Shown piece after piece: positions 46,636 to 56,360 of a DNA stretch of 64,000 bases (position 1 is its first letter; each line of letters opens with the position of its first letter). A program made the position numbers and the translations under genes. The notes beneath the pieces were generated by a model. That model ran no database searches, had not been told where the DNA came from, and worked only from the letters and a program-made list of their open reading frames with translations. The stretch is from Lysobacter gummosus. GTDB lineage: Bacteria; Pseudomonadota; Gammaproteobacteria; Xanthomonadales; Xanthomonadaceae. The stretch covers positions 3,472,001 through 3,536,000 of the forward strand of contig NZ_CP011131.1 of NCBI RefSeq assembly GCF_001442805.1, given 5' to 3'.

Positions 46636-46815
46636 TCAACGCGGCTTCTCGTTCGGATACCGCTGGATCAGCACGTAGCCGCCCTTGCCACCCCAGCGCG
46701 GCGCGTCCTTGTCCAGTTGTACGCATGGCGTGCCCGCGCACGAGGTGATGCCGACCCGCGCATACGCCTCGGTCAGCTCAGCGCGAACCTGCGCCGCGGC
46801 GGCGCGATCGCTCGC
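46636..46815 (-). pseudogene. C-terminal remnant of an unidentified gene
   Basis: On the minus strand a frame ending at TGA 46636-46638 reads QYQQASDRAAAAQVRAEL, then TEAYARVGITSCAGTPCVQL and DKDAPRWGGKGGYVLIQRYP, ending NEKPR. It has ordinary protein composition but no start nearby, and it runs into the opposing relic at about 46816. I do not recognise the family. The right boundary is approximate. Confidence 0.4.
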
Positions 46816-47089
46816 CTGCTGGTATTGCCGATACTGGACCAGCCGCAGTGGGCGGTGCTGGACAGCTCCAGCGGCAATCGCATCCAGGACAAGCTCGGCG
46901 GCAAGCGCGAATTCCAGAAGATCGGCGCGGCCGGTTTCGACGGCGCGGGCGCGTGGAAGATGGCCTGCTCAGCCCGGACCGCGTGGCCGTGGCGATGGGC
47001 TACGACCGCCCGCCCGACGGCAGCGCGGTGTACGGTTATTCGAGGTCGAGAAGGAACAAGTCGCCAGCGACACACGCGCGCCGCGCTGA
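46816..47089 (+). pseudogene. Frameshifted gene fragment of unknown family
   Basis: Three frames carry consecutive protein-like pieces: LLVLPILDQPQWAVLDSSSG then NRIQDKLGGKREFQKIGAAG in one, LLSPDRVAVAMGYDRPPDGS in the next, and FEVEKEQVASDTRAPR ending at TGA 47087-47089 in the third. Two frameshifts, near 46965 and 47035, are needed to join them. No start is present. The head-to-head meeting with the minus-strand remnant suggests a rearranged, decaying locus. Confidence 0.45.
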
Positions 47090-47241
47090 CCGCGCGGCGC
47101 CGGATCGGCGGCCGGGCTTTGCCTGCGCGGCCGTCTCGGCGAAAGTTCCGCTGTCCCGCGTCCGGGCGTTCGCGCGTGGCGCGGAAAGGTTCATCCGCAG
47201 GCACCTAGACTCGGCCGCGAGCCCTTTCCGGTCGCCGCCCC

Positions 47242-47871
47242 ATGTCCAAGCTCCTGCCCTTCGGCCTGCTGCTGACGCTGTGCCTGACCCCGGCCGTGAC
47301 CGGCGCCCAGCATCGCGGTTTCGATCTGTCGCAACTGGATCTGTCGCAGTTGGATCTGTCGCAACTGGACCCGGCCGCGATCGTGGCCAGCGCCAACGAC
47401 ACGGTGATGCGCGCGCCCGACGGGCGCATCGACGAATTGTTCCAGGCCCTGCACCAGGCCTCGCGCACACCGCGCGACGCCAGCACGCTGTGCGGCCTGT
47501 TCGACCCGCAGGCCGATCGCAGCGGGCAGGCGCTGATGGCCGCCGCGCAAAGCCTGGCGCCGCAAAGCCGCCAGCGTTTCAGCGAAGCGCTGATCAATAT
47601 CGCCGCGACCGGATTGCAGAATCCGCGCCAGGCCTACGATCCGGCGGTGGCGAAACAGACGCTGAAATCCGCCGGCACTCAGGCCATGCTCCTGCACGAC
47701 GGCTTCGCCGCCGGCCTGAACGCCGACGGCAGCGACGCGGCCGGGCGCCAGGCGCGCTGCCGTTCGTTCGGCTGGCTGCTCGATGCGCTCAAGGACCTGC
47801 CGCTGCCGCAGCGCGCCGCGGCGACTCGGCTGATGTTGAACGAAGGGCTGTCGCGGCTGGCGTCGAACTGA
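47242..47871 (+). CDS. Secreted protein with DLSQL repeats, unknown function
   Basis: The 209-residue protein has a signal peptide ending near VTGAQ, then FDLSQLDLSQLDLSQLDPA, a five-residue tandem repeat coded by 15-base units at about 47321-47371. A helical Ala/Leu-rich remainder contains two cysteines (near residues 85 and 173). I do not recognise the family. It is single, followed by a terminator hairpin 185 bases later. Confidence 0.72.
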   Translation: MSKLLPFGLLLTLCLTPAVTGAQHRGFDLSQLDLSQLDLSQLDPAAIVASANDTVMRAPDGRIDELFQALHQASRTPRDASTLCGLFDPQADRSGQALMAAAQSLAPQSRQRFSEALINIAATGLQNPRQAYDPAVAKQTLKSAGTQAMLLHDGFAAGLNADGSDAAGRQARCRSFGWLLDALKDLPLPQRAAATRLMLNEGLSRLASN

Positions 47872-48055
47872 GCCGAGCGGGTTCGCCGGACGGCGCCAAG
47901 GCCCTGCCGTCCAGGCATCGGACGCCACTGCCGACAAGCTGCTTTCGCACACCACGCGGGACCGTTTGGCGATACGCCTCTACAAAAAACGGCGCCAATC
48001 AGGGCGCGAACACCGGCGCAACCGCCGCCGCCCCGCCTCAATTCCACACCCGCAA

Positions 48056-48086
48056 CGAAAACGGGCGCCAGCGGCGCCCGTTTTCG
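48056..48086 (-). terminator. Bidirectional terminator after the bamC-like gene
   Basis: A perfect stem CGAAAACGGGCGCC / GGCGCCCGTTTTCG with a three-base loop can end transcripts from both sides. On the minus strand it lies about 50 bases after the lipoprotein stop. Confidence 0.85.
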
Positions 48087-48134
48087 CGATCCGGGGCGCC
48101 GCCGGCCTGAGCCGGCGACCCGCCGAAGCGTCGA

Positions 48135-48662
48135 TCAACGCCCGCCGAGCGCGCTCTTGAGGCTGGCGATCAGCTTGGCCGGCGCCGGGCCGGTGGCCGG
48201 CAGGCCGCGCGGATCGACCGCCGAGACTGCGGAGCCGGCTTCCACCGTGCTGACGCGAACCAGGAAGTTGCTGCCTTCGTAGCTGACGTCGAACGCGCCG
48301 AGCAGCTGCGCGCGGCTGGAGACGGTCAGGCCTTCGACCTTGGCCAGCGCATCGCCGACCTTGGTGAAGGTGTCGTCGCGGTTGCCGCTGACGGTGAAAC
48401 CGTTCGCGGACGAGGCCGGAGCGGCTTGGGTCGGGCGCGCGGCGGCCTGGCCGGAGGCGGTGGCCGAACCGGCGGCAGGCATCGCCATGGCGCCGTCGGT
48501 GCGCGGCTGGTCCAGGTCCGGCGGCACTTCCAGCGGACGGTTTTCCGGCGCCTCCGCATAGAGCTTGTTGCCCTTGCGGAACCAGCTGCAGCCCGACGTG
48601 GCGATTACGGCCAGCAAAACACCGGCGACGACCGCACGGGACAGAGAAACATTGGAACGCAT
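48135..48662 (-). CDS. BamC/NlpB-like outer membrane lipoprotein
   Basis: The 175-residue protein has a lipoprotein signal ending IATSGCSWF and then the ENRPLEVPPDLDQP segment typical of BamC-type lipoproteins, which bind the BAM complex. One helix-grip domain follows (DDTFTKVGDALAKVEGLTV). It is shorter than E. coli BamC (344 residues), probably with one domain only. It follows dapA, as nlpB does in E. coli. GGAG lies 8 bases before the chosen start; an ATG two codons earlier is too close to it. Confidence 0.82.
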   Translation of the reverse strand: MRSNVSLSRAVVAGVLLAVIATSGCSWFRKGNKLYAEAPENRPLEVPPDLDQPRTDGAMAMPAAGSATASGQAAARPTQAAPASSANGFTVSGNRDDTFTKVGDALAKVEGLTVSSRAQLLGAFDVSYEGSNFLVRVSTVEAGSAVSAVDPRGLPATGPAPAKLIASLKSALGGR

Positions 48663-48681
48663 GAGCATCTCCTGCAGGGGT

Positions 48682-49587
48682 TCAGGCCGCGAGCGTGTCG
48701 CGGCAGAGGTGTTCGAGTTCAACGACCAGCGCGGCGGACTGCCGCGCGGCTTCGTGATGGATGGCCGACAGCGGCTGCAGCGGCAAACGCAGGCCGTGGC
48801 CGATGCCTTGCGCCGCCAGCAGCGCCTTGACCGGAATCGGATTGGGTTCCAGGGCGAGAAAATCGTAGACCGGGCGCAGACGCGCGTCCCAGCCCTCGGC
48901 TTCGCCGCGACGGCCGCCGCGGGCCAGGTCGGCCAGACGGCGGAACGCCGCCGGCAGCACGTTGGAGCCCACCGAAATGATGCCGTCAGCGCCGGCCAGG
49001 ATGGCCCGGCACGCGGTCGGATCGTCGCCGCTGAGCACGGCGAAGTCGTCCGACTTGAACGCGAGCAGATCGCTCATGCGCTGCGGATCGGCGACCGCCT
49101 CCTTGATGCCCACGATGCGCCGGTGGCCGGCGAGCGCGCCCACCGTTTCCGGCAGCAGATCGCCGCCGGTGCGGCCGGGCACGTTGTACAGCACGATCGG
49201 CAGCGCGTCGTCGTCGGCGATGGCGCGGTAATGCGCGAGCAATCCGGCTTGGGTCGGACGCACGTAAGGCGGGGTCACCACCAACGCCGCGTCGGCGCCC
49301 AGGGCGGCCACGTGGCGGGTGAGTTCGATGGTTTTGGCGGTATTGGACAGACCGGTGCCGGCCAGCACCGGAATCCGCCCGGCGACGAATTCAACCGCGC
49401 TGCGCAGCAGCAGATCGTATTCGGCGTCGAACAGCGCGGCCGCTTCGCCGGTGGAGCCCGCGACCACGACCGCCTGGGTGCCGCCTTGCAACTGCAGCGC
49501 CAGCAGCCTGTGCCAGGCGTCCAGGTCGATTTCGCCCGACGCGGTGAACGGCGTCGCCAGCGCGGTGATGCTGCCGGAAAGTCGCAA
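48682..49587 (-). CDS. dapA: 4-hydroxy-tetrahydrodipicolinate synthase
   Basis: The enzyme condenses pyruvate and aspartate semialdehyde in lysine and peptidoglycan synthesis. With a TTG start at 49587 it has 301 residues, beginning with [13 protein letters not shown]. Tyr134 (VLYNVPGRT) and the Schiff-base Lys162 (VGIKEA) are present. No ATG exists at the expected position; the upstream ATG would add about 53 unrelated residues. The bamC-like gene follows 19 bases later. Confidence 0.94.
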   Translation of the reverse strand: MRLSGSITALATPFTASGEIDLDAWHRLLALQLQGGTQAVVVAGSTGEAAALFDAEYDLLLRSAVEFVAGRIPVLAGTGLSNTAKTIELTRHVAALGADAALVVTPPYVRPTQAGLLAHYRAIADDDALPIVLYNVPGRTGGDLLPETVGALAGHRRIVGIKEAVADPQRMSDLLAFKSDDFAVLSGDDPTACRAILAGADGIISVGSNVLPAAFRRLADLARGGRRGEAEGWDARLRPVYDFLALEPNPIPVKALLAAQGIGHGLRLPLQPLSAIHHEAARQSAALVVELEHLCRDTLAA

Positions 49588-49859
49588 GTGAGGACCTATC
49601 TGAGTGAAAGGCCGCTTCCGCGCATGGGCGGAGCGGACGGGGGCCGAAAACCTGAAACGCACTATGGACGCAAACGCAGGACGGACCTGGGTTGCGGCGA
49701 AAGCGGGCGCCTGGACACGAAACCGTGCCGGCGCGCCGCCATACACCCGCCGATGTTACTTGCGGCGCGAAAGCGCGGGCAAGTATGCTGCTTCACAGCG
49801 CGGCCCGGGCCCGGGCCGCCGTTCATTTCCGAGCCTTACGCTCCCTTGCAGGCGCCGCC

Positions 49860-50420
49860 TTGACCGATTCCGCTTCCCGGCCGTCGCCGAACGAAAACCA
49901 CCTCCTGATCAACGCCTATACGACGCATCCGGAGTCGCCGCTATTGTCGGTGACCCGCCGGATCGCCGATTCGGGCTGCAATCTGGTCGATGCGCGCCTG
50001 TCCACGGTCGGCCGCGACGTCTCGGTCACCGCGCTGGCGGTGGGCTCCTGGGACGCGGTCGCCAAGCTGGAAGCCATGCTCACGCGCCTGGAGCGCGAGG
50101 AAGGCCTCAAGCTGGTCTGGTACCGCACCGGCGCCAAGCAGGTGCAGTCCAGTCTGCTGCCCTACATCGTCGAAGTCGTGGCCGCGGATAAGCCCGGCAT
50201 CTTGTTCCAGCTGGCGGATTTCTTCGACCGCCAGGGCATCACCATCGAAAGCCTGCACTGCTCGCGCTACCGCGCGATGCAGACCGGCGCGGATATGTTC
50301 TCCGCCCAGATCACGATCGGCGTACCCTCGAGCATGCACATCGCCGCCCTGCGCGACGATTTCCTGGAGTTCTGCGACCATCTGAACCTGGACGCCATCA
50401 TGGACCCGATGAAGTTCTGA
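49860..50420 (+). CDS. gcvR: Glycine cleavage system transcriptional repressor-like ACT protein
   Basis: The protein has two ACT domains: about residues 12-85 (HLLINAYTTHPESPLLSVT) and 97-170 (YIVEVVAADKPGILFQLADF). GcvR-type proteins bind amino acids and modulate GcvA or act as anti-regulators. TTG 49860 gives 186 residues and matches the family start; the upstream frame is open but not conserved-looking. bcp follows three bases after its stop, the E. coli gcvR-bcp order. Confidence 0.88.
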   Translation: MTDSASRPSPNENHLLINAYTTHPESPLLSVTRRIADSGCNLVDARLSTVGRDVSVTALAVGSWDAVAKLEAMLTRLEREEGLKLVWYRTGAKQVQSSLLPYIVEVVAADKPGILFQLADFFDRQGITIESLHCSRYRAMQTGADMFSAQITIGVPSSMHIAALRDDFLEFCDHLNLDAIMDPMKF

Positions 50421-50422
50421 CT

Positions 50423-50908
50423 ATGCTCGATACCGGCGATCGCGCCTACGGCGGCAAAGCTCCAGCTCTCGAACTGGCCCTGTCCAGCGGGGACACCGTC
50501 AAGATGAAGGACTACGCCGGCGGCTGGCTGGTGCTGTACTTCTATCCCAAGGACAGCACGCCCGGCTGCACTACCGAGGGCCTGGACTTCAATGCTCTGC
50601 TGCCCAAGTTCAAGAAGCTCGGCGCCACGGTGCTGGGCGTGTCCCGCGATTCGATCAAGTCGCACCAGAATTTCTGCGCCAAGCAGGGCTTCAAGTTCGA
50701 CCTGATCAGCGACAAGGACGAAACCTTGTGCAACGCCTTCGGCGTGATCAAGGAAAAGAGCCTGTACGGCCGCAAATACATGGGCATCGAACGCAGCACT
50801 TTCCTGATCGACCCGAAGGGCGTCATCGTGCAGTCATGGCGTCCGGTGAAAGTCGCCGGGCATGCCCAGGCCGTCCTCGATTCGCTCAAAACCCATTCTG
50901 GCCAATAA
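50423..50908 (+). CDS. bcp: Peroxiredoxin, Bcp/PrxQ family
   Basis: The 161-residue thioredoxin-fold peroxidase reduces hydroperoxides. The peroxidatic Cys49 lies in STPGCTTE. The resolving cysteine usual five positions later is absent (Leu54 there); other cysteines are Cys85 and Cys103, so it may act as 1-Cys or use a different partner. It directly follows gcvR. Confidence 0.94.
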   Translation: MLDTGDRAYGGKAPALELALSSGDTVKMKDYAGGWLVLYFYPKDSTPGCTTEGLDFNALLPKFKKLGATVLGVSRDSIKSHQNFCAKQGFKFDLISDKDETLCNAFGVIKEKSLYGRKYMGIERSTFLIDPKGVIVQSWRPVKVAGHAQAVLDSLKTHSGQ

Positions 50909-51085
50909 ACGCGCCGCAGGAAGCCACCACTCAGTGAGCCCCCTGATTCCCACGATCGCACGCCGTCCCGCCCCGCGGGCCACGGCGGCGCTGCCGTGCG
51001 CGATCGCAGCAGCCATCCGCGCCCTAGCGGTACGCAGCACTTTTCCCCCGGCGTCGCCCGACGCCTATCTCCAGCGGAGCTGTCG

Positions 51086-52483
51086 ATGACAAGAAGCAAG
51101 CGCATCTATGTGCTGGATACCAACGTGCTGATGCACGATCCCACCGCGCTGTTCAAATTCCAGGAACACGATGTCTACCTGCCGATGCAGGTGATCGAGG
51201 AACTCGACAACGGCAAGAAAGGCACCTCCGAGGCCAGCCGCAACGCGCGGCAGGTCAGCCGTTTCCTCAACGAGCTGATCGAAATCGAGGGCACCGACAA
51301 GATCAGCACCGGCCTCACCCTCAACCGGCCGCAGGGCCTGCAGCTGCGCGGCGCGCAAAGCATCGGCAAGCTGCGCTTCCAGACCGGCTCGTTCGACGCG
51401 GGCAAGCGTTTCAGCGCGGTGATTCCGGACAACCAGATCCTCGGCGCGATCCTGGCGTTGCAGGAGCAGGAACCCGGCGTGCCGGTGGTGTTCGTGTCCA
51501 AGGACATCAACCTGCGCATCAAGGCCTCGATCGCCGGGATCGTGTCGGAAGACTACGAAAACGATCGCGCGCTCGACGATTTCAGCCTGCTGTACACCGG
51601 CGCGACCGCGCTGTCGGACGATTTCTGGCAGATCCACAGCAAGGACCTCAAGTCCTGGACCGAGAAGGGCCGCACCTACTACGAAATCAACCGCGCGCAG
51701 GACGACGACTGGTATCCGAATCAGTTCCTGTTCCTGCCCGGCGACGACGAGTCCGAGCTCAAGGTCACCAAGGTCGGCGAAGAGCGCGTGACCCTGCAGA
51801 TCGTGGACGATTTCCGCCATAACCAGCACGCCGTGTGGGGCATCATCGCGCGCAACCGCGAGCAGAACTTCGCCCTCAACGCGTTGATGGACCCGGAGAT
51901 CGACTTCGTCACCCTGCTCGGCACCGCCGGCACCGGAAAGACCTTGCTCGCGCTCGCCGCGGGCCTGGCGCAGACGATGGATCAGCAGCGGTATCGCGAG
52001 ATCATCATGACCCGCGCGACGGTCAGCGTCGGCGAGGACATCGGCTTCCTGCCGGGTACGGAGGAAGAGAAGATGACGCCGTGGATGGGCGCGTTGACCG
52101 ACAACCTGGAAGTGCTGACCCACAACCAGGACGGCGGCGCCTGGGGCCGCGCGGCGACCAACGACCTGCTGGCTTCACGCATCAAGATCCGCTCGATGAA
52201 CTTCATGCGCGGGCGCACGTTCCTGAGCCGCTGGCTGATTCTGGACGAGGCGCAGAACCTGACGCCGAAGCAGATGAAGACCTTGATCACCCGCGCCGGT
52301 CCCGGCACGAAGATCGTGTGCCTGGGCAACGTGGAGCAGATCGATACGCCGTATCTGACCGAGACGACTTCGGGCCTGACCTATGCGGTGGATCGCTTCA
52401 AGGGCTGGGCGCACAGCGCGCACGTGACCTTGCGGCGCGGCGAGCGCTCGCGGTTGGCGGATTACGCTTCCGAAGTGCTCTGA
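51086..52483 (+). CDS. PhoH family protein with PIN domain
   Basis: The 465-residue protein combines a PIN domain (VLDTNVLMHDP at residues 9-19, EELDNGKKG) with a PhoH ATPase. The Walker A is GTAGTGKT at 279-286, and LILDEAQN marks Walker B. PIN-PhoH proteins are ATP-driven RNases or RNA helicases, possibly a toxin-antitoxin descendant (PhoH2 type). GGAG lies about 8 bases before ATG 51086. It follows bcp with a 177-base gap. Confidence 0.93.
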   Translation: MTRSKRIYVLDTNVLMHDPTALFKFQEHDVYLPMQVIEELDNGKKGTSEASRNARQVSRFLNELIEIEGTDKISTGLTLNRPQGLQLRGAQSIGKLRFQTGSFDAGKRFSAVIPDNQILGAILALQEQEPGVPVVFVSKDINLRIKASIAGIVSEDYENDRALDDFSLLYTGATALSDDFWQIHSKDLKSWTEKGRTYYEINRAQDDDWYPNQFLFLPGDDESELKVTKVGEERVTLQIVDDFRHNQHAVWGIIARNREQNFALNALMDPEIDFVTLLGTAGTGKTLLALAAGLAQTMDQQRYREIIMTRATVSVGEDIGFLPGTEEEKMTPWMGALTDNLEVLTHNQDGGAWGRAATNDLLASRIKIRSMNFMRGRTFLSRWLILDEAQNLTPKQMKTLITRAGPGTKIVCLGNVEQIDTPYLTETTSGLTYAVDRFKGWAHSAHVTLRRGERSRLADYASEVL

Positions 52484-52673
<190 letters not shown>

Positions 52674-53405
52674 GGGCGCCGCTAGTAACTCGCGAGACCA
52701 GGGACACCCGGAGGGCGGCGCACATGGACGTGCGCCGGGTGCCACCTTGGGCAGGATGCCCAATGTGGCACCTGCCTGCGCAGGCATCGCACTCGTGGCT
52801 TTTGACTCGAAACAGCCCAAAGCCTTTTCTTTGGTTACTTTTGACCGAAGGAAATCCCGTGGGACTTTGTGGCTTTGGACAAAGAAAGTGACCCGCCGCT
52901 TTATGGCGGAAGCGTTTAGCGTTTGATCTTGCTTGAGGCTTCTAAGGCTTCTAAGGCTTCTAAGGCTTCTAGGGCTTCTAAGGCTTCTTAACGAACCTGA
53001 AGCCCCTGATCGAAACAACCAGTCCTGCGCACTCCTCCTACCGTCATTCCCGCGAAAGCGGGAATCCAGAGACTTCAAGCGTTCTCGCACGAAAGGCACT
53101 GGATTCCCGCGTTCGCGGGAATGACGAGCAAAAGCAAAAGCCTCAAACAAGAGCAAGAGCAAGAGCAAGAGCGAGATCAAACGCCTAAAGCTTCCGCCAT
53201 GGAGCGGCGGGTCACTTTCTTTGTCCAAAGCCACAAAGAAAGTAACCAAAGAAAAGGCTTTGGGCTGTTTCGAGTCAAAAGCCACGAGTGCGGTGCCTGC
53301 GCAGGCAGGTGCCACATTGGGCATCCTGCCCAAGGTGGCACCCGGCGCACGTCCATGTGCGCCGCCCTCCGGGTGTCCCTGGTCTCGCGAGTTACAAGCG
53401 GCGCC
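52674..53405. repeat. Composite inverted repeat B: long left arm, central palindrome, short right arm
   Basis: Left arm 52674-52926 and inverted right arm about 53175-53405 repeat the order of composite A, with the 33-nt hairpin at 52739-52771 and 53309-53341. The left arm again carries the extra GACCGAAGGAAATCCCG segment. Inside are a GGCTTCTAA octamer-like tract (52932-52990), a CTGATCGAAACAACC segment, a family 2 palindrome (53042-53126) and a GAGCAA hexamer tract. The central module is inverted relative to A. Small open frames in it are rejected as genes. Confidence 0.85.
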
Positions 53406-53651
53406 CGGCAACGGCAAAAACAAAGCCAGACCAAAGCAAAGTCGAAGCCGAAGCCGAAGCTGAAGCTGAAGCTGAAGCTGAAGCTGAAGAAAAATCTTGG
53501 CAACAGCAACAGCAAGCGCAAGGCCAAGGGCTAAGGCGAGGAACGAACCTGCAGTCAATCGCGAAAACTTCGCAAACTGCCGCTCGCCCCATCGCACACA
53601 CCACCTCTCACCCCATCCCCACACCCCAAACGATTTGGGTACGCTAACCCC
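53406..53651. repeat. Low-complexity outer tract of composite B and thiD leader
   Basis: Words GAAGCC and GAAGCTGAAGCT repeat at about 53441-53490. Then AAATCTTGGCAACAGCAAC, the complement of the GTTGCC...AAGATTT order found outside the other copies, closes the element. From 53540 to the thiD start the DNA is A/C-rich with no clear promoter. Confidence 0.65.
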
Positions 53652-54473
53652 ATGACCGCCCCACACTCCTCCCCCCGCCCCCCCAGCGCCCTGACCATCG
53701 CCGGTTCCGACTCCGGCGGCGGCGCCGGTATCCAGGCCGATCTCAAGACCTTCGCCGCGCACCGCGTGCACGGACTGAGCGCCATCGCCGCGCTGACCGC
53801 GCAGCACACCCGCGGGGTCAGCGCCGTGCACGTGCCCGATACCGGGTTCCTGCGCGCGCAGATCGACGCCGGCTTCGACGACTTCGACGTCCGCGCGGTC
53901 AAACTCGGCATGCTCGCCACCGCCGAGGTCATCGTCGCCGTCGCCGATGCGCTCGAACACTACCGGCCGCAGTACACCGTGCTCGATCCGGTCATGGTCG
54001 CCACCTCCGGCGCGCGCCTGCTCGAACCTTCCGCGCTCCACGCGCTGCGCACACGCCTGTTGCCGCTGGCCAGCGTGATCACGCCGAATCTGCCAGAGGC
54101 CGAACTGCTGCTCGGCGCATCCATCGCCGATCGCGACGCCATGCATCGCGCCATCGATGGGCTGTTCGCACTGGGCGCGCACGCGGTGCTGCTCAAGGGC
54201 GGACACCTGCCCGGCGACGGCGATGTCGTCGATCTGTTCGCGCAGCCCGGATCGGTGCGCGAGATCGCCCACCCGCGCCTGCAAGTGGACGCGCACGGCA
54301 CCGGCTGCACGCTCGCCTCGGCGGTCGCGGCGAATCTGTGTCTGGGACGCTCGCTGCAGGAAGCGAGCGTCGCCGCCGCCGACTACGTGCACGACGCGCT
54401 TCGCCTCGGCTATCGGCCGGGACGCAGCGAGGTATTGGTGCTCGATCACTTCGGAGCCGCGCCGCGTGCTTGA
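53652..54473 (+). CDS. thiD: Hydroxymethylpyrimidine/phosphomethylpyrimidine kinase
   Basis: The 273-residue ribokinase-fold enzyme makes HMP-pyrophosphate for thiamine. Marks are [36 protein letters not shown] and the catalytic end [18 protein letters not shown]. It overlaps the following hydrolase by eight bases. The coding start comes about 15 bases after the A/C-rich leader. Confidence 0.95.
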   Translation: MTAPHSSPRPPSALTIAGSDSGGGAGIQADLKTFAAHRVHGLSAIAALTAQHTRGVSAVHVPDTGFLRAQIDAGFDDFDVRAVKLGMLATAEVIVAVADALEHYRPQYTVLDPVMVATSGARLLEPSALHALRTRLLPLASVITPNLPEAELLLGASIADRDAMHRAIDGLFALGAHAVLLKGGHLPGDGDVVDLFAQPGSVREIAHPRLQVDAHGTGCTLASAVAANLCLGRSLQEASVAAADYVHDALRLGYRPGRSEVLVLDHFGAAPRA

Positions 54474-55323
54474 ATCTGTCGTGGTCGGTCAATCCCCTCT
54501 GAGCGGCGCCGACGGCCATCGCTGGTCGCTGATCTCCACGATTCCGCAACAACCCAGCGCCAGCCTGCTGTGGCTGCCCGCGCTCGGCGTCGCCGCGCGC
54601 AACTATCTGCCGTTCGCGCATGCGCTGGCCGCTCAGGGCGTCGCCGTGTTCGTGCACGAATGGCGCGGCAACGGCAGCAGCAGCCTGCGCGCCGGCCGCG
54701 ACAGCGACTGGGGTTATCGCGAACTGTTGCTCGAAGACATTCCGCTCAGCGACGACGCCGTCGCGGCGGCACTGCCCGGCGTGCCGCGCATCATCGGCGG
54801 CCACAGCCTCGGCGGGCAGATGGCCGGCATGCAGTTGGGTTTGGCGGCTTTGCGCAACGATCCGCTGATGCCGCGTTCGCTGTGGCTGGCGGCCAGCGGC
54901 GCGCCGTACTGGCGCGCGTGGCCGATGCCGCGGAGGATCGCGATGCCGATGATCTACCGCTTCCTGCCGTGGCTGGCGCAGGTCAATGGCGCCCTGCCCG
55001 GCAAACGCATCGGCTTCGGCGGCAACGAGGCGCGCAGCCTGATTCGCGACTGGGCGTTGACCGCACTGAGCGGCCGCTACGCCGCGCGCGGCATCGAGGC
55101 GGACATGGAAGCCGGCATGGCCCAGGCCGACGTCGAGATACGCGCGGCGATCATGGACAGCGATTGGCTGGTGCCGCGGGCCTCGCTCGACTTCCTGCTG
55201 TCGAAGCTGCCGCGCTCGCGCGCCGAGACAGTGGTCTTGCGCGAGAGCGATCTGGGAACGCGCGCCGATCATTTTTCGTGGCTGAAACAGCCCGAAGCGG
55301 TGGCGAAGGCGTTGCTGCGCTAA
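54466..55323 (+). CDS. Alpha/beta hydrolase
   Basis: The 285-residue protein has the nucleophile elbow GGHSLGGQ near residue 108 and an oxyanion-type region VFVHEWRGNGSSS before it. The C-terminal DHFSWLKQPEAV provides the likely catalytic His. It belongs to a group of serine aminopeptidase S33-like proteins of unknown substrate. GTG 54466 gives an overlap with thiD and fits the frame; no ATG is available near. It ends the thiD transcript. Confidence 0.82.
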   Translation: MLESVVVGQSPLSGADGHRWSLISTIPQQPSASLLWLPALGVAARNYLPFAHALAAQGVAVFVHEWRGNGSSSLRAGRDSDWGYRELLLEDIPLSDDAVAAALPGVPRIIGGHSLGGQMAGMQLGLAALRNDPLMPRSLWLAASGAPYWRAWPMPRRIAMPMIYRFLPWLAQVNGALPGKRIGFGGNEARSLIRDWALTALSGRYAARGIEADMEAGMAQADVEIRAAIMDSDWLVPRASLDFLLSKLPRSRAETVVLRESDLGTRADHFSWLKQPEAVAKALLR

Positions 55324-55599
55324 TAGGCGAACCGGCACGAACCACGCGCAGGCAGCAGCGCGAACGGCGGCCTCGCAGCAACGATGCCACTACCCGCCCC
55401 ACGGTCACGGCTTGCACCGCTTCAACATCGGCCGCATCAGGAACCACGATGCCGCGCCGCGGCGATTTACGCCCAACCGGCGATTTTTTACGCTGAATTT
55501 ACGGCGTGACGGCCTGCACGAAATAGCGGCTTTACGCCCCATGTTCCGAGAATGACGACGTGGCCAAGACCGGCCTCGTTCCTATTCACGGATACACCC

Positions 55600-56346
55600 A
55601 TGTCGTCGTCGCATCACCTGTTCCGCCGCCGCGAGGCCGCCGCTCCGTTGCTCCTCGCCGTCTGCGCCGGCCTCGGCCTGCTCGCGCTCGGCACGCGCGC
55701 GGATGCCGCCGAAACGCCCAGCGCCAGCTTCACCGGCTCGGCCGCGCTCACCAGCGACTACGTCTGGCGCGGCAGTTCGCAGACGCAAGGCGATCCGGCC
55801 GTGCAGGTCGGCTTCAAGGCCGCCGCGGCCAACGGTTTCTACGGCTCGATCTGGGGCTCCAACGTCGAGTTCGCGCCGGAAACCCACGCCAGCAGCGAGC
55901 TCGACTTCACCGTCGGCTGGGCCGGCAAGATCGCCCAGGATTGGGCGCTGGACATCAACGTCCTGCACTACCGCTATCCCTCGACCACCAGCGATCTCAA
56001 CTGGACCGAGCTCAACGGCACCGTGACCTACCGCGACAACTACTGGCTGTCGCTGGGCTATTCGAACGAAGCGCTGGGCAGCAAGGATCAAGGCATCTAT
56101 GCCCAGATCGGCGCCCGCTTCCCGGTCAACGACGCGCTGCGCCTGGAAGCCGCGGTCGGCCACTATTTCCTCGACGACGTCTACGACCGCAGCTACAGCC
56201 ACGGCCAGCTCAGCGCGATCTGGGCGGTCAAGGCGCCGTTCGAACTGCGCCTGACCGCGCACGCCACCGATCACAACGCCGAACGCATCTTCGGCGATTC
56301 CCTTGCCGGCTCGCGCATCGAAGCGGCCGTGCAAGCCTCGTTCTGA
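55600..56346 (+). CDS. TorF family putative porin
   Basis: The 248-residue protein has a signal peptide (cleaved near ADAAE) and a beta-rich body. The opening SFTGSAALTSDYVWRGSSQT and the closing SRIEAAVQASF, which ends in an outer-membrane Phe, are typical of the TorF/TIGR02001 group. It lies 14 bases before kdpF, so it is probably transcribed with kdp and could supply an outer-membrane path for potassium; that role is inference. ATG 55600 fits the signal peptide. Confidence 0.87.
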   Translation: MSSSHHLFRRREAAAPLLLAVCAGLGLLALGTRADAAETPSASFTGSAALTSDYVWRGSSQTQGDPAVQVGFKAAAANGFYGSIWGSNVEFAPETHASSELDFTVGWAGKIAQDWALDINVLHYRYPSTTSDLNWTELNGTVTYRDNYWLSLGYSNEALGSKDQGIYAQIGARFPVNDALRLEAAVGHYFLDDVYDRSYSHGQLSAIWAVKAPFELRLTAHATDHNAERIFGDSLAGSRIEAAVQASF

Positions 56347-56360
56347 CAGGGGATACGACC

